From NCBI GenBank assembly GCA_026989135.1, contig JALSJZ010000186.1, forward strand, positions 1 through 33,738: 33,738 bases of DNA, in the 5' to 3' direction. Positions 1 through 9,723 of the stretch are shown here, in pieces. The notes beneath the pieces were generated by a model. The model was not told the origin of the DNA. It ran no database searches and saw only the letters and a list, made by a program, of their open reading frames with translations. The translations under genes and the position numbers were made by a program. Source of the DNA: Sedimenticola sp. (GTDB lineage Bacteria; Pseudomonadota; Gammaproteobacteria; Chromatiales; Chromatiaceae). The number at the start of each line of letters is the position of its first letter. The first letter of the stretch is position 1.

Positions 1-600
1 GGTGATGCTGCTGTGCTTCATCTTCCAGGCCGCTTTGTTGGCCACCAGTCGGGAGCTGATGTCGCTGATATGTTCCAGCGGGATCAGGCCATTGGCCTTC
101 AGCGTGTTGCCGGTATCGACCACATCGACAATCAGGTCGGAAAGCCCCACCAGCGGTGCCAGCTCCATGGAGCCGTAGAGCTTGATGATCTCGACCTGTT
201 TTCCCTGGGCGGCGAAGTGACGGCGGGTGCTGTTGACGAATTTGGTGGCGATGCGCAGGCGGCTGTCGTTCAGCTGCGCATCTTTGACACCAGCCACCAT
301 CAGGCGGCATTTGGCGATCTGTAGATCCAGCGGTTCGTAGAGCCCGCCACCGCCGTGCTCCAGCAGGACATCCTTGCCTGCAACGCCAAGATCGGCTGCG
401 CCGTATTGTACATAAGTCGGTACGTCGGAGGCGCGAATGATCACCAGTTTGATCTGTGGATGGTTGGTCTCCAGTATCAGTTTGCGGCTGGTTTCCGGGT
501 CGTCAACCGGCACGATCCCGGCATGGCGGAGCAGCGGCAGGGTATCTTTGAAGATGCGCCCCTTGGAGAGGGCGATGGTGATGCAGCCGTCAAATTCCAC
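1..600 (-). CDS. hisG: ATP phosphoribosyltransferase, short form (HisG), C-terminus cut by window edge
   Basis: HisG catalyses the first step of histidine synthesis, joining ATP and PRPP to give phosphoribosyl-ATP in the cytoplasm. The visible 200 codons read from a GTG start ([17 protein letters not shown]) through [19 protein letters not shown] and [11 protein letters not shown] to the PRPP-binding stretch [20 protein letters not shown], typical of HisG. The length fits the short HisG form, which works with HisZ; only a few residues should be missing beyond base 1. The GTG at 598-600 was chosen because an AGGA-like site lies just upstream and the family N-terminus begins there. It follows murA by 34 bases on the same strand, so cotranscription is likely. 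Confidence 0.93.
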   Translation of the reverse strand, partial: MEFDGCITIALSKGRIFKDTLPLLRHAGIVPVDDPETSRKLILETNHPQIKLVIIRASDVPTYVQYGAADLGVAGKDVLLEHGGGGLYEPLDLQIAKCRLMVAGVKDAQLNDSRLRIATKFVNSTRRHFAAQGKQVEIIKLYGSMELAPLVGLSDLIVDVVDTGNTLKANGLIPLEHISDISSRLVANKAAWKMKHSSIT

Positions 601-634
601 GTTGTAATCCTGTCTCTCTTAGTGGGTGATCTGG

Positions 635-2195
<1,561 letters not shown>

Positions 2196-2199
<4 letters not shown>

Positions 2200-2807
2200 T
2201 GTGTGACCTTGTCGTTCTTCTCTTTCAGCTGGGCAATCAGGCTATCCAGACCTTTGCGTCGGATCTGGTTTGAAAAACCGGTGCGGTAGTTGGATACCAG
2301 GCTGATATTGTCGATGATGACATCGTACACCTTCCAGCTCCCTTCATTCAGCCGCAGGCGGTAGTTGATCGGGATGGAAGGAGCGCCGCTGGATTTGACC
2401 TCTGTTCTCACCATGACCTTCGATCTGTCGGTCTGTGTGCGTGGCGGCAGGTAGATAATGGCCTGATCTGAATAGTTGAGCAGGGCGATGGCGTAGGTGC
2501 GAACCAGTAGCGCCTGGAACTGCTCGATGAATGCTCGCTTCTGCTCATCGCTGGCCTTGCGCCAATATTTTCCCAGCACCATGCGTGACATGCGTGGGAA
2601 GTCGAAATGAGGAGCCACTGTGGCATTGACCAGATCGAATATCTTTTCGGGTGATTGGTTCAGCTCCTGCTTTTTGTCGATAATCTTTTCCAGCACCTGG
2701 TTGGAGGTGCTGCGTACCAGCTCCACGGCATCCTGGGTGGAGGCCCAGGCAGGCTGTAGCCCAATCAGTGCAGCCAGCAGCAGTGCCCATTTGATTCTAT
2801 TCACCAT
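2196..2807 (-). CDS. mlaC: MlaC, periplasmic phospholipid-binding protein
   Basis: MlaC shuttles phospholipid across the periplasm between the outer-membrane MlaA complex and the inner-membrane MlaFEDB transporter. The product has 203 residues. MVNRIKWALLLAALIGLQPAWA is a clear Sec signal peptide, with probable cleavage after residue 22. The mature part contains FDFPRMSRMVLGKYWRKAS and YRLRLNEGSWKVYDVIIDNISLV split by a short spacer, both typical of the MlaC/Ttg2D family. The frame stays open upstream to 3017, but that part is out of character and lies inside mlaD, so the ATG at 2807 before the signal peptide is chosen. It overlaps the mlaD end by 11 bases. Confidence 0.95.
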
Positions 2808-3276
2808 CACTGCCGCCTTCCTCTGCCTTGCTGAACAGGAACTGCCCGATGATCTCCTCCAGCACCAGTGCGGACTGGGTGAGTGAGATTGTGCCTCCAT
2901 CGGCCAGATACTCCTCACTGCCGCCCGGATCCAGCCCGATATATTGCTCGCCCAGCAGGCCTGCGGTATAGATCTTGGCAAAGGTGTCATCCGGGATGGT
3001 GTTGTAGCTGCGGTCAACCTGCAGGGTGACGATGGCTTCGTAGGTGGTGTTGTCGAACGAGATCTCCGTCACCCGACCGACGCGCACACCGGCCATGGTA
3101 ACGGGTGAGCGCACTTTGAGGCCGCCGATGTTATCGAAACGGGCGGTGATCTGGTATCCATCACCCCCGGCCAGGTTGCTCAGGTTGCTGACCTGCATGG
3201 CCAAAAAAAACAGCGCCACAAAGCCCGCGGCCATGAAGCCGCCGACCATGATCTCCATGGTTCTCATCTGTACCAT
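2797..3276 (-). CDS. mlaD: MlaD, MCE-domain membrane protein
   Basis: MlaD forms the periplasmic hexameric ring of the MlaFEDB transporter and receives lipid from MlaC. The 159-residue protein has one N-terminal membrane helix (about residues 8-28, IMVGGFMAAGFVALFFLAM). An MCE domain follows with FDNIGGLKVRSPVTMAGVRVG and the turn TAGLLGEQYIGLDPGG. The hydrophobic C-terminal stretch (SALVLEEIIGQFLF) corresponds to the segment that lines the ring pore in the family. It starts two bases after the mlaE stop codon, within the mla operon. Confidence 0.97.
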   Translation of the reverse strand: MVQMRTMEIMVGGFMAAGFVALFFLAMQVSNLSNLAGGDGYQITARFDNIGGLKVRSPVTMAGVRVGRVTEISFDNTTYEAIVTLQVDRSYNTIPDDTFAKIYTAGLLGEQYIGLDPGGSEEYLADGGTISLTQSALVLEEIIGQFLFSKAEEGGSDGE

Positions 3277-3278
3277 TA

Positions 3279-4055
3279 TTACTCTCCAAACATCAGTGCG
3301 GTTAACACAAAATCCAAACAGAGTATTGCCAGCGCGGAGTGCACCACGGTACGGGTGGTTGCCCGGCTGACGCCTTCTGAGGTTGGCACGCAGTCGTGCC
3401 CCTGGAACAGTGCAATCCAGGTGCAGACAAAGCCAAATACGATACTCTTGATGACACCATTATATATATCTTCATGCAGGTCAATCTTGGCCTGCATCTG
3501 TGACCAGTAGGCACCTTCGTCCACCCCGAGCAGGCCGACGCCGACAAGATGCCCGCCGATGACGCCAATGGCGCTGAAAATGGCTGCGAGCAGCGGCATG
3601 GAGAGCAGCCCGGCCATGAAACGGGGGGTCAGTATCCGCTTGATCGGGTCAACTGCCATCATCTCCAGCCCGGAGAGTTGTTCGGTTGCCTTCATCAGGC
3701 CGATCTCGGCGGTCAACGCAGATCCGGCCCGGCCGGCAAACAGCAGTGCTGTGACCACAGGCCCCAGCTCACGCACCAGTGAGGCGGCGACCATAACACC
3801 CAGGGCCTCCTCTGCGCCGAACTGGGAGAGGATGTAGAACCCCTGAAGCCCCAGCACCATGCCAACGAAGAGGCCGGAGATGGTGATGATCAGCATCGAG
3901 AGCACACCCACGGAGTAGAGCTGTGCAATCAGCAGCCTTGGCCGCCGGGTCAGGTCGGTGAGGCCTGAAAGCATGTGCAGCAGCAGCAGATGTCCGCGTC
4001 CCAGCCGCTGCAGGCTGGCGATGCCGGTGCGTCCCAGTCGGGCCAGCTGTTCCAT
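3279..4055 (-). CDS. mlaE: MlaE, phospholipid ABC transporter permease
   Basis: MlaE is the inner-membrane permease of the Mla phospholipid transporter. The 258-residue protein has the usual five to six hydrophobic segments. Signature motifs of the MlaE/YrbE family are present: [22 protein letters not shown], broken here by its spacing, then [22 protein letters not shown] and [20 protein letters not shown] as separate blocks. Its ATG overlaps the mlaF stop by one base (TGATG), and an AGGAG ribosome-binding site lies inside the end of mlaF. It would pair with MlaF for ATP-driven lipid movement. Confidence 0.97.
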   Translation of the reverse strand: MEQLARLGRTGIASLQRLGRGHLLLLHMLSGLTDLTRRPRLLIAQLYSVGVLSMLIITISGLFVGMVLGLQGFYILSQFGAEEALGVMVAASLVRELGPVVTALLFAGRAGSALTAEIGLMKATEQLSGLEMMAVDPIKRILTPRFMAGLLSMPLLAAIFSAIGVIGGHLVGVGLLGVDEGAYWSQMQAKIDLHEDIYNGVIKSIVFGFVCTWIALFQGHDCVPTSEGVSRATTRTVVHSALAILCLDFVLTALMFGE

Positions 4056-4903
4056 CAGGGGGTTGCTCCTGTTTTATGGGCGGCGGCCTTTTCCAGTATA
4101 TCCGCTTCCAGCGGCTTGGCCGGAAAGTGAAAGGGCACGGGGCCATCGGGCAGGCCGTCCATAAACTGGCGCACCCAGAATGAGGTGGAGTTGGCGATTT
4201 GCTTGCTGGGGCCGCCTGCAATGACCTTGCCGTTTGAGATGACATAGATCATGTCGGCAATATTGGTGGTCTCCTGCACATCGTGGGAGACCACGATGCT
4301 GGTCAGACGGCTGGCCTTGTTAAGCCGTGGGATGAGCTGCACCAGAACCCCCATGGAGATCGGATCCTGCCCGGTAAATGGTTCATCGTACATGATCATC
4401 TTGGGGTCGAGCACGATGGCGCGTGCCAGTGCTGCGCGTCGTGCCATGCCGCCCGAGAGTTCAGATGGCATCAGATCCCGTGCCCCGCGCAGGCCAACGG
4501 CCTCCAGCTTTATCAGCACCAGCTTGCGGATGATGGATTCGGGCAGTCTGGTATGCTCGCGCAGCGGGTAGGCGACGTTTTCAAAGACGTTGATGTCGGT
4601 CAGCAGGGCGCCGCTTTGAAACAGCATCCCCATGCGCATGCGCAGCTTGTAGAGATCCTTGTTATTCAGCTTGTGCACATCCTGTCCGTCGACATGGATG
4701 GTGCCGGCATCCGGCCGCAGCTGCCCGCCAATCAGCTTGAGCAGCGTGGTCTTGCCGGTGCCGCTGGGTCCCATGATGGCGGTGATCGACCCTCTGGGGA
4801 TGTCGATATCAATGCCGTCAAAGATGACCCGTTCACCGCGATAGAATCGCAGGCCGCGGATCTTGACCAGTGGCTCGTTGCTGTTGACAGGCTGTTGTGG
4901 CAT
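4055..4903 (-). CDS. mlaF: MlaF, phospholipid ABC transporter ATP-binding protein
   Basis: MlaF is the cytoplasmic ATPase of the Mla phospholipid transporter. The 282-residue protein has Walker A GPSGTGKT (residues 45-52), the ABC signature [15 protein letters not shown], Walker [15 protein letters not shown] and a switch His in VVSHDVQET. The longer open frame to 4999 was rejected because the family N-terminus starts near [18 protein letters not shown] and a GGGA site precedes this ATG. It is the first gene of the mla-murA-hisG operon and diverges from yrbG across a 178-base gap, the same arrangement as in E. coli. Confidence 0.97.
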   Translation of the reverse strand: MPQQPVNSNEPLVKIRGLRFYRGERVIFDGIDIDIPRGSITAIMGPSGTGKTTLLKLIGGQLRPDAGTIHVDGQDVHKLNNKDLYKLRMRMGMLFQSGALLTDINVFENVAYPLREHTRLPESIIRKLVLIKLEAVGLRGARDLMPSELSGGMARRAALARAIVLDPKMIMYDEPFTGQDPISMGVLVQLIPRLNKASRLTSIVVSHDVQETTNIADMIYVISNGKVIAGGPSKQIANSTSFWVRQFMDGLPDGPVPFHFPAKPLEADILEKAAAHKTGATP

Positions 4904-5081
4904 GACGTCCCGATTCTGTGTTTGGTTCTTGCAGGAGTGCCTCTTAGAACCAGGCTTCCAAAGCGGCGTATTTTCACCTCTTCTACTCCATGGGGTCAAG
5001 CGGCCTTGGACAATCGTGCAAAGGTCTGGAAAAATGCGCGGTTCTTTCGACTGAATCTCACTGGATGCGATCCGCTATCTT

Positions 5082-6116
5082 ATGCTGTTAAATACTGTTG
5101 CAATCGTGGTTGGTTTTGCGCTGCTGGTCTGGGGGGCGGATCGTTTCGTTCTGGGTGCAGCGGCCATTGCACGCAATCTGGGGCTCTCGCCCATGCTGAT
5201 CGGCCTGACGATTGTCGGGCTTGGCACCTCGGCTCCCGAGATCCTGGTCTCGGTGATGGCCTCTTTTCAGGGCAACCCCGGTTTGGCCATTGGTAATGCC
5301 CTGGGGTCAAATATTGCCAATATCGGCCTGATCCTGGGTCTTACGGCGCTGATTGTGCCGCTAACCGTCTGCTCCAATGCGCTGCGGCGCGAATATCCTA
5401 TTCTGCTGGCGATCTGCATGCTGGTGCTGGTGCTGATGCTGGATGGGGAGCTGGGTCGCCTGGATGGCACTGTCCTGCTGGCCGCGCTGGTGCTGGTGAT
5501 CATTGGTCTGGCGAGGATTGCACTGCGCAGCCGCGCGGAAAAAGATAAAGACCCGATGGAGAGCGAATATGAGGCGGAGATGCCGGAGGCGCTCAGTACC
5601 AAGAGCGCCATCCTCTGGTTTGTGATCGGGCTGGCGCTGCTGCTGTTCAGCTCACGGCTGCTGGTTTGGGGGGCGGTGAATATCGCAGTCTCCTTTGGTA
5701 TCAGCGATCTGGTGATCGGGCTGACCATCGTTGCGCTGGGCACCAGCCTGCCGGAGCTGGCGGCATCCATCACCAGTGCGCTGAAGGGTGAGCACGATAT
5801 TGCGCTTGGCAACGTGATTGGCTCGAACATCTACAACCTGCTGGCCGTGCTCGCTGTGCCGGGACTTGTGGTGCCGGGCCTCTTTGCACCGGAGGTGCTG
5901 AGCCGCGATCTGCCGGTTATGATCGGCCTGACCCTGGCCATCTTTATAATGGGCTATGGCTTTAGAGGCAGTGGCAGAATCAACCGCTTTGAAGGGCTGC
6001 TTCTGCTATTGTGCTTTGTCGCCTACCAGGTATTTCTCTTTATTGTTGAAGAGGCGGAGCCGGTCGATGGCGGGCAGACGGCCATTGTTCGCATGCTGGA
6101 TGAGGTAAAGGTATGA
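5082..6116 (+). CDS. yrbG: YrbG-type calcium/sodium antiporter (CaCA family)
   Basis: An inner-membrane cation/Ca2+ exchanger of 344 residues. It has two inverted CaCA alpha repeats. The first holds GLGTSAPEILVSVMAS and GNALGSNIANIG (about residues 46-82). The second holds ALGTSLPELAASITSAL and GNVIGSNIYNLL. The acidic-serine ion-binding motifs (TSxPE, GSNIxN) are intact in both halves, and an acidic cytoplasmic loop near residues 155-172 separates them. The start MLLNTVAIVVGFALLVWGADR aligns with E. coli YrbG although no strong ribosome-binding site is visible. It opens the Kdo/LPS transport operon and overlaps kdsD by four bases. The physiological substrate is not proven for this group. Confidence 0.93.
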   Translation: MLLNTVAIVVGFALLVWGADRFVLGAAAIARNLGLSPMLIGLTIVGLGTSAPEILVSVMASFQGNPGLAIGNALGSNIANIGLILGLTALIVPLTVCSNALRREYPILLAICMLVLVLMLDGELGRLDGTVLLAALVLVIIGLARIALRSRAEKDKDPMESEYEAEMPEALSTKSAILWFVIGLALLLFSSRLLVWGAVNIAVSFGISDLVIGLTIVALGTSLPELAASITSALKGEHDIALGNVIGSNIYNLLAVLAVPGLVVPGLFAPEVLSRDLPVMIGLTLAIFIMGYGFRGSGRINRFEGLLLLLCFVAYQVFLFIVEEAEPVDGGQTAIVRMLDEVKV

Positions 6117-7111
6117 CCAGATCAGTCGATCTTCCAGCGACCCAGGTTGAGCAGCTTCAGGCATTGGGGCTGGCGGTCATCAAGACAGAAGCCAGAGCGG
6201 TTGAGGCGCTGGCTTCGCGCATCAACGGCCATTTCGCCACTGCCTGTGGCTATATGCTGGGGTGTGAAGGGCGTATTGTGGTGACGGGTATGGGGAAGTC
6301 CGGTCACATTGGGGGCAAGATTGCCGCCACCCTGGCCAGCACCGGCAGTCCCGCCTTCTTTCTCCATCCCGGCGAAGCCAGCCATGGCGATCTGGGGATG
6401 ATTACTGCTAAGGATGTCGTATTGGCACTCTCCAATTCGGGGGAGACCGCAGAGCTGTTGACCATCCTTCCGTTGATCAAACGCCAGGGCGTGCCGTTGA
6501 TTGCGATGACCGGCAAGCCCGGTTCCAGCCTGGCTCAGAATGCCGATGTGCATATTGATGTCAGCGTCGAGCAGGAGGCCTGCCCGCTCAATCTGGCACC
6601 CACCTCCAGCACCACAGCAGTGTTGGTTATGGGTGATGCGCTGGCGATAGCGCTGCTGGAGGCGCGCGGCTTTACCGAAGAGGACTTTGCGCGCTCTCAT
6701 CCCGGAGGCACGCTGGGCCGCCGTCTGCTGCTGCACATCAGTGATATTATGCACACGGGCGAGCGGGTGCCGCAGGTGAATCTTCGGGCGCTGCTGCCCG
6801 ATGCGCTGCTGGAGATGAGCAACAAGGGGCTGGGTATGACCGCAGTGGTGGATGATCAGGGACGGCTGGCCGGTATCTTTACCGATGGTGATCTGCGGCG
6901 GGTGCTGGATCGGGGGCTGGATCTGCACCACAGCACGATGCATGAGGTGATGACTACCGGCTGCACCACCGCCCGTGCCGACCAGCTGGCCGCTGAGGCG
7001 CTCCAGATCATGGAGGAGAAGAAGATCAATGCACTGCTGGTGCTGGATGGTCAGCAGCGTGTAATGGGTGCCTTCAATATGCATGACCTGTTGCGTGCCG
7101 GGGTGGTCTGA
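6113..7111 (+). CDS. kdsD: D-arabinose 5-phosphate isomerase (KdsD)
   Basis: KdsD converts ribulose 5-phosphate to arabinose 5-phosphate, the first step toward Kdo for lipopolysaccharide. The 332-residue protein has an N-terminal SIS sugar-isomerase domain with VVTGMGKSGHIGGKIAATLAS, HPGEASHGDLGM and LSNSGETAELL. The family motif SHPGGTLGRRLL follows, then two CBS domains (about residues 205-265 and 275-332). The length is close to E. coli KdsD (328). ATGA overlap with yrbG and TGATG overlap with kdsC show translational coupling. Confidence 0.97.
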   Translation: MTRSVDLPATQVEQLQALGLAVIKTEARAVEALASRINGHFATACGYMLGCEGRIVVTGMGKSGHIGGKIAATLASTGSPAFFLHPGEASHGDLGMITAKDVVLALSNSGETAELLTILPLIKRQGVPLIAMTGKPGSSLAQNADVHIDVSVEQEACPLNLAPTSSTTAVLVMGDALAIALLEARGFTEEDFARSHPGGTLGRRLLLHISDIMHTGERVPQVNLRALLPDALLEMSNKGLGMTAVVDDQGRLAGIFTDGDLRRVLDRGLDLHHSTMHEVMTTGCTTARADQLAAEALQIMEEKKINALLVLDGQQRVMGAFNMHDLLRAGVV

Positions 7112-7635
7112 TGCAGGAGATCCTGGAAAAAGCGAGCCGTATCCGCCTGATCATCTTCGATGTGGATGGCGTATTGACCGATGGTAATCTCTACCTGGGC
7201 AACAGTGGCGAAGAGCTCAAGACCTTCAATATCAAGGATGGCCTGGGTATAAAGTTGCTGATGCGCTCAGGGGTGGAGGTAGGGGTGATTACCGGCCGTA
7301 AATCCCGACTGGTTGCGCAACGGATGCAGAGCCTGGGGGTCGAACATATCTATCAGGGGCAGCATCACAAACTCCCAGCCTACCAGGAGCTGGTGGCAAA
7401 GCTGGGGTTTGAGTCGGAGCAGGTCGCCTATGTGGGGGATGACCTGATTGATCTGCCGCTGATGCGGCGGGTCGGGTTTGCGGTTGCGGTTGCAGATGCC
7501 CACCCACTGGTCAAACAGCACGCCCACTGGCAGACCCCCGCGGCCGGTGGGAAGGGTGCGGCGCGAGAGGTCTGCGAATTGCTGATGAAGGCACAGGGTA
7601 CGCTGGATGAGGCCTATCGGGTCTATCTTGAGTAG
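7111..7635 (+). CDS. kdsC: 3-deoxy-D-manno-octulosonate 8-phosphate phosphatase (KdsC)
   Basis: KdsC removes phosphate from Kdo 8-phosphate to release Kdo for LPS core assembly. The 174-residue HAD-family protein has no cap domain, as expected for KdsC. The catalytic DxD is Asp17/Asp19 in IIFDVDGVLTDG. The motif FNIKDGLGIKLL, the Thr/Arg turn VITGRKS and the metal-binding YVGDDLIDLPLM follow. The start overlaps the kdsD stop by one base. Downstream a 157-bp palindromic element now separates it from lptC; without it the genes would be about 7 bases apart. Confidence 0.97.
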   Translation: MQEILEKASRIRLIIFDVDGVLTDGNLYLGNSGEELKTFNIKDGLGIKLLMRSGVEVGVITGRKSRLVAQRMQSLGVEHIYQGQHHKLPAYQELVAKLGFESEQVAYVGDDLIDLPLMRRVGFAVAVADAHPLVKQHAHWQTPAAGGKGAAREVCELLMKAQGTLDEAYRVYLE

Positions 7636-7646
7636 CCTGTTGATGC

Positions 7647-7809
7647 TAAGGGCAGGCGTCATAATTAATTCACATTTATGGTCGCCAATCTATCACGCCC
7701 AGCTGCGTTGCAAGGACTTGAAAGATACTTATATTCCTGCGTCCTTGCGCCTTGCTGGACGCGCACCTTGACGACCATAAATGTGAATTAATTATGACGC
7801 CTGCCCTAA
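7647..7809 (+). mobile_element. MITE-like palindromic element (157 bp) with TAA target duplication, inserted at the start of lptC
   Basis: Bases 7650-7684 and 7772-7806 are a perfect 35-bp inverted repeat (outer end GGGCAGGCGTCATAATTAAT). TAA occurs on both outer flanks (7647-7649 and 7807-7809) and looks like a target-site duplication; CTAA is also possible because the C is shared with the repeat end. The interior has a second, imperfect palindrome that includes GCAAGGAC at 7710-7717 facing GTCCTTGC at 7741-7748. There is no transposase gene, so it would be non-autonomous. A 3-bp TNA or 4-bp YTAR target fits IS5-family subgroups, but that parentage is inference. The right end carries the ATG now used by lptC. 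Confidence 0.85.
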
Positions 7810-8369
7810 GCCAGAGAAGAGTCATTATCGGATCGCTGTTTATTCTGCTGGCCGCAGGCAGCGCCCTGCTGTTGCAGGTGACGGATGAGGGTGAGGATGA
7901 ACAGATCGAGGTGAAACGTGCGCCCGATTACTATGTGGAGGATTTCTCTATCACCAGGATGGATCTTGATGGCAAGCTGGAGCAGACCCTCTCTGCCGAG
8001 CGGATGCTGCACTACCCGGATGATGACAGTACCGAGCTGACACGTCCGCACCTGGTGATCTATGAAGAGGGAGCTCCCCCCTGGAAAATTAAGTCAGAGA
8101 CAGGGTGGATCTCGGGTGATGGGCAGTTGATGTTGCTTAATGGGGAGGTCAAGATTGCGCGTGCGGCAGCCCCCGGGGTTCGCCCGGTGCGCATCGATAC
8201 CCGTGATCTGCGGGTGCGCCCAAAAGAGAACTATGCTGAGACAGATGAGAAGGTAAAGATCCGCAGTCTGGGTGATGTGCAGACATCCGTTGGCATGCAG
8301 GCTTGGCTGAATGAGCCGATACGGCTCAAATTCCTATCAAAGGTACGAGGACATTATGAAATCGACTAA
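7794..8369 (+). CDS. lptC: LptC, LPS export system inner-membrane/periplasmic protein
   Basis: LptC is the bitopic component of the LptB2FGC complex that passes LPS to the LptA bridge. The 191-residue product has an N-terminal membrane helix (RVIIGSLFILLAAGSALLLQ) and then a periplasmic beta-jellyroll region with LTRPHLVIYEEGAPPWKIKS, ETGWISGDGQLMLLNGEVKI and a C-terminal SKVRGHYEI. The start is odd: the ATG and the codons for T-P-A come from the end of the inserted element, with no ribosome-binding site in front. The probable ancestral start is ATG at 7643. An in-frame ATG at 7752 inside the element is a less likely alternative. Its end overlaps lptA by 14 bases. Confidence 0.93.
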   Translation: MTPALSQRRVIIGSLFILLAAGSALLLQVTDEGEDEQIEVKRAPDYYVEDFSITRMDLDGKLEQTLSAERMLHYPDDDSTELTRPHLVIYEEGAPPWKIKSETGWISGDGQLMLLNGEVKIARAAAPGVRPVRIDTRDLRVRPKENYAETDEKVKIRSLGDVQTSVGMQAWLNEPIRLKFLSKVRGHYEID

Positions 8370-8910
8370 ATGGCTCTGCGGCGGTGTTCAACAGCCGTTG
8401 ACACTGGCGCTGCTGCTTCTGTTGGGTGGACAGGCGCAGGCACTCTCCACCGATAAAGATCAACCGATAGAGGTTGAAGCCGATGGCATGGAGATCGATG
8501 AAGGCAAGGGTGTGACAACCTACCGTGGCAATGTAGAGGTGGTTCAGGGCAGCATCCGGCTGAAGGCGGATACCGTCTATATCTTCCAGAGCGCAGGCAA
8601 TACAGATCGTCTGGAGGCGGAAGGCAACCCGGTCTATTTTCGGCAGCGCCCGGATGGCAAGCAGGAGGATGTAAAAGGCCATGCATCGCGCATCGAATAC
8701 AATACGAACAGCGAACTGCTCTATATGGTGGGGGATGCGGTGCTGTTTCCAGGTGATGGGCATAAACTCACCAGCCAGCGCATCACCTACGACCGGGTAA
8801 AGGCCGTTATGAAAGCAGGTGCCGCAGTCTCGCACGGCAAAAAGCCGACAAAATCCGGGCGGGTTAAAACGATCCTGGCACCGCGCAAGAAAACTGCTGC
8901 TGCAAAATGA
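8356..8910 (+). CDS. lptA: LptA, periplasmic LPS-bridge protein
   Basis: LptA forms the periplasmic bridge that carries LPS from LptC to LptD. The product of 184 residues begins [20 protein letters not shown], a signal peptide with probable cleavage after AQA (residue 29). The OstA/LptA fold follows: [20 protein letters not shown] split around [17 protein letters not shown], then [19 protein letters not shown]. The C-terminus is Lys-rich. The ATG at 8356 has a good GAGGA site; the frame is open further upstream, but only inside lptC. It overlaps lptB by four bases (ATGA). Confidence 0.96.
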   Translation: MKSTKWLCGGVQQPLTLALLLLLGGQAQALSTDKDQPIEVEADGMEIDEGKGVTTYRGNVEVVQGSIRLKADTVYIFQSAGNTDRLEAEGNPVYFRQRPDGKQEDVKGHASRIEYNTNSELLYMVGDAVLFPGDGHKLTSQRITYDRVKAVMKAGAAVSHGKKPTKSGRVKTILAPRKKTAAAK

Positions 8911-9632
8911 GCACTCTTTCAGCCAGCGGACTGAGCAAGCAATATAACAAACGCGCGGTTGTAAACGGCATCTCGCTGGAGGTCGCCAGTGGTGAAGTGG
9001 TAGGGCTGTTGGGTCCAAACGGGGCGGGCAAGACCACCTGCTTCTATATGATTGTGGGGCTGGTTCCGGTAGAGAGAGGGAAGATCTCTCTCAATGGCCA
9101 TGACATTACCCTGCTTCCGATGCATGCCCGGGCGCGGCTGGGGCTGGGCTATCTGGCACAGGAGGCGTCGACCTTCAGAAAGCTCAGCACGCGGGATAAC
9201 ATACTGGCCATTCTGGAGACCCGAAAAGAGCTATCGGGCGAAGAGCGGCAGCTAAAGTGCGAAAACCTGCTGCGCGAGTTAAGTATCAGCCACCTGCGTG
9301 ACAGCCTCGCCATGAGCCTCTCTGGCGGAGAGCGACGGCGACTGGAGATTGCCCGCACCCTGGCGATGGAGCCCCTTTTTATTTTGCTGGATGAGCCGTT
9401 TGCCGGGGTCGACCCCATCTCTGTGGTGGACATTCAGAAGATAATCAAACATCTGGCGAGCCTTGGAATCGGCATTCTCATTACCGACCACAATGTAAGG
9501 GAGACCCTTGGGATCTGCGATCGGGCCTACATCGTGAACGCGGGCACCGTGCTGGCAGAAGGGGAGCCGGATGATATTCTGGCGCACGATGAGGTTCGTG
9601 CAGTCTATCTTGGTGAAGATTTCAGTATGTAG
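8907..9632 (+). CDS. lptB: LptB, LPS export ABC transporter ATP-binding protein
   Basis: LptB is the cytoplasmic ATPase that powers LPS extraction with LptFG. The 241-residue length matches E. coli LptB. Walker A is GPNGAGKT (residues 36-43, with Lys42), the Q-loop region is [13 protein letters not shown], the signature is [13 protein letters not shown], Walker B is [14 protein letters not shown] and the switch His is in [11 protein letters not shown]. It is coupled to lptA by ATGA. lptF and lptG are not in the window, as is usual for this cluster. Confidence 0.98.
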   Translation: MSTLSASGLSKQYNKRAVVNGISLEVASGEVVGLLGPNGAGKTTCFYMIVGLVPVERGKISLNGHDITLLPMHARARLGLGYLAQEASTFRKLSTRDNILAILETRKELSGEERQLKCENLLRELSISHLRDSLAMSLSGGERRRLEIARTLAMEPLFILLDEPFAGVDPISVVDIQKIIKHLASLGIGILITDHNVRETLGICDRAYIVNAGTVLAEGEPDDILAHDEVRAVYLGEDFSM

Positions 9633-9723
9633 ATACGCCCTCCCGGTTTTGGGCTAGAATGACAGTAATGGGATTATTTGAAATCATACAAGAAATGTAC
9701 CAACGTCATTTCAACAGGCTCGC

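Noticed and set aside
2808-3017. N-terminal extension of mlaC
   Set aside because: The extra 70 residues are the out-of-frame shadow of mlaD; the signal peptide at 2807 is the natural N-terminus.
4904-4999. N-terminal extension of mlaF
   Set aside because: The extra residues are not in the family, and the ATG at 4903 fits the expected start.
6122-7084. A 320-codon minus-strand open frame opposite kdsD
   Set aside because: It is the antisense shadow of kdsD, with Gln/His/Gly-rich composition and no family features; the same applies to the long frame opposite leuS (18413-19780).
7752-7793. Longer lptC start inside the inserted element
   Set aside because: It would add 14 polar residues from the element before the membrane helix; the nearer ATG matches the family length better, although it cannot be excluded.
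9655-9660. TAGAAT as a -10 box for rpoN
   Set aside because: No acceptable -35 hexamer lies at the right distance, so the promoter call is too weak.
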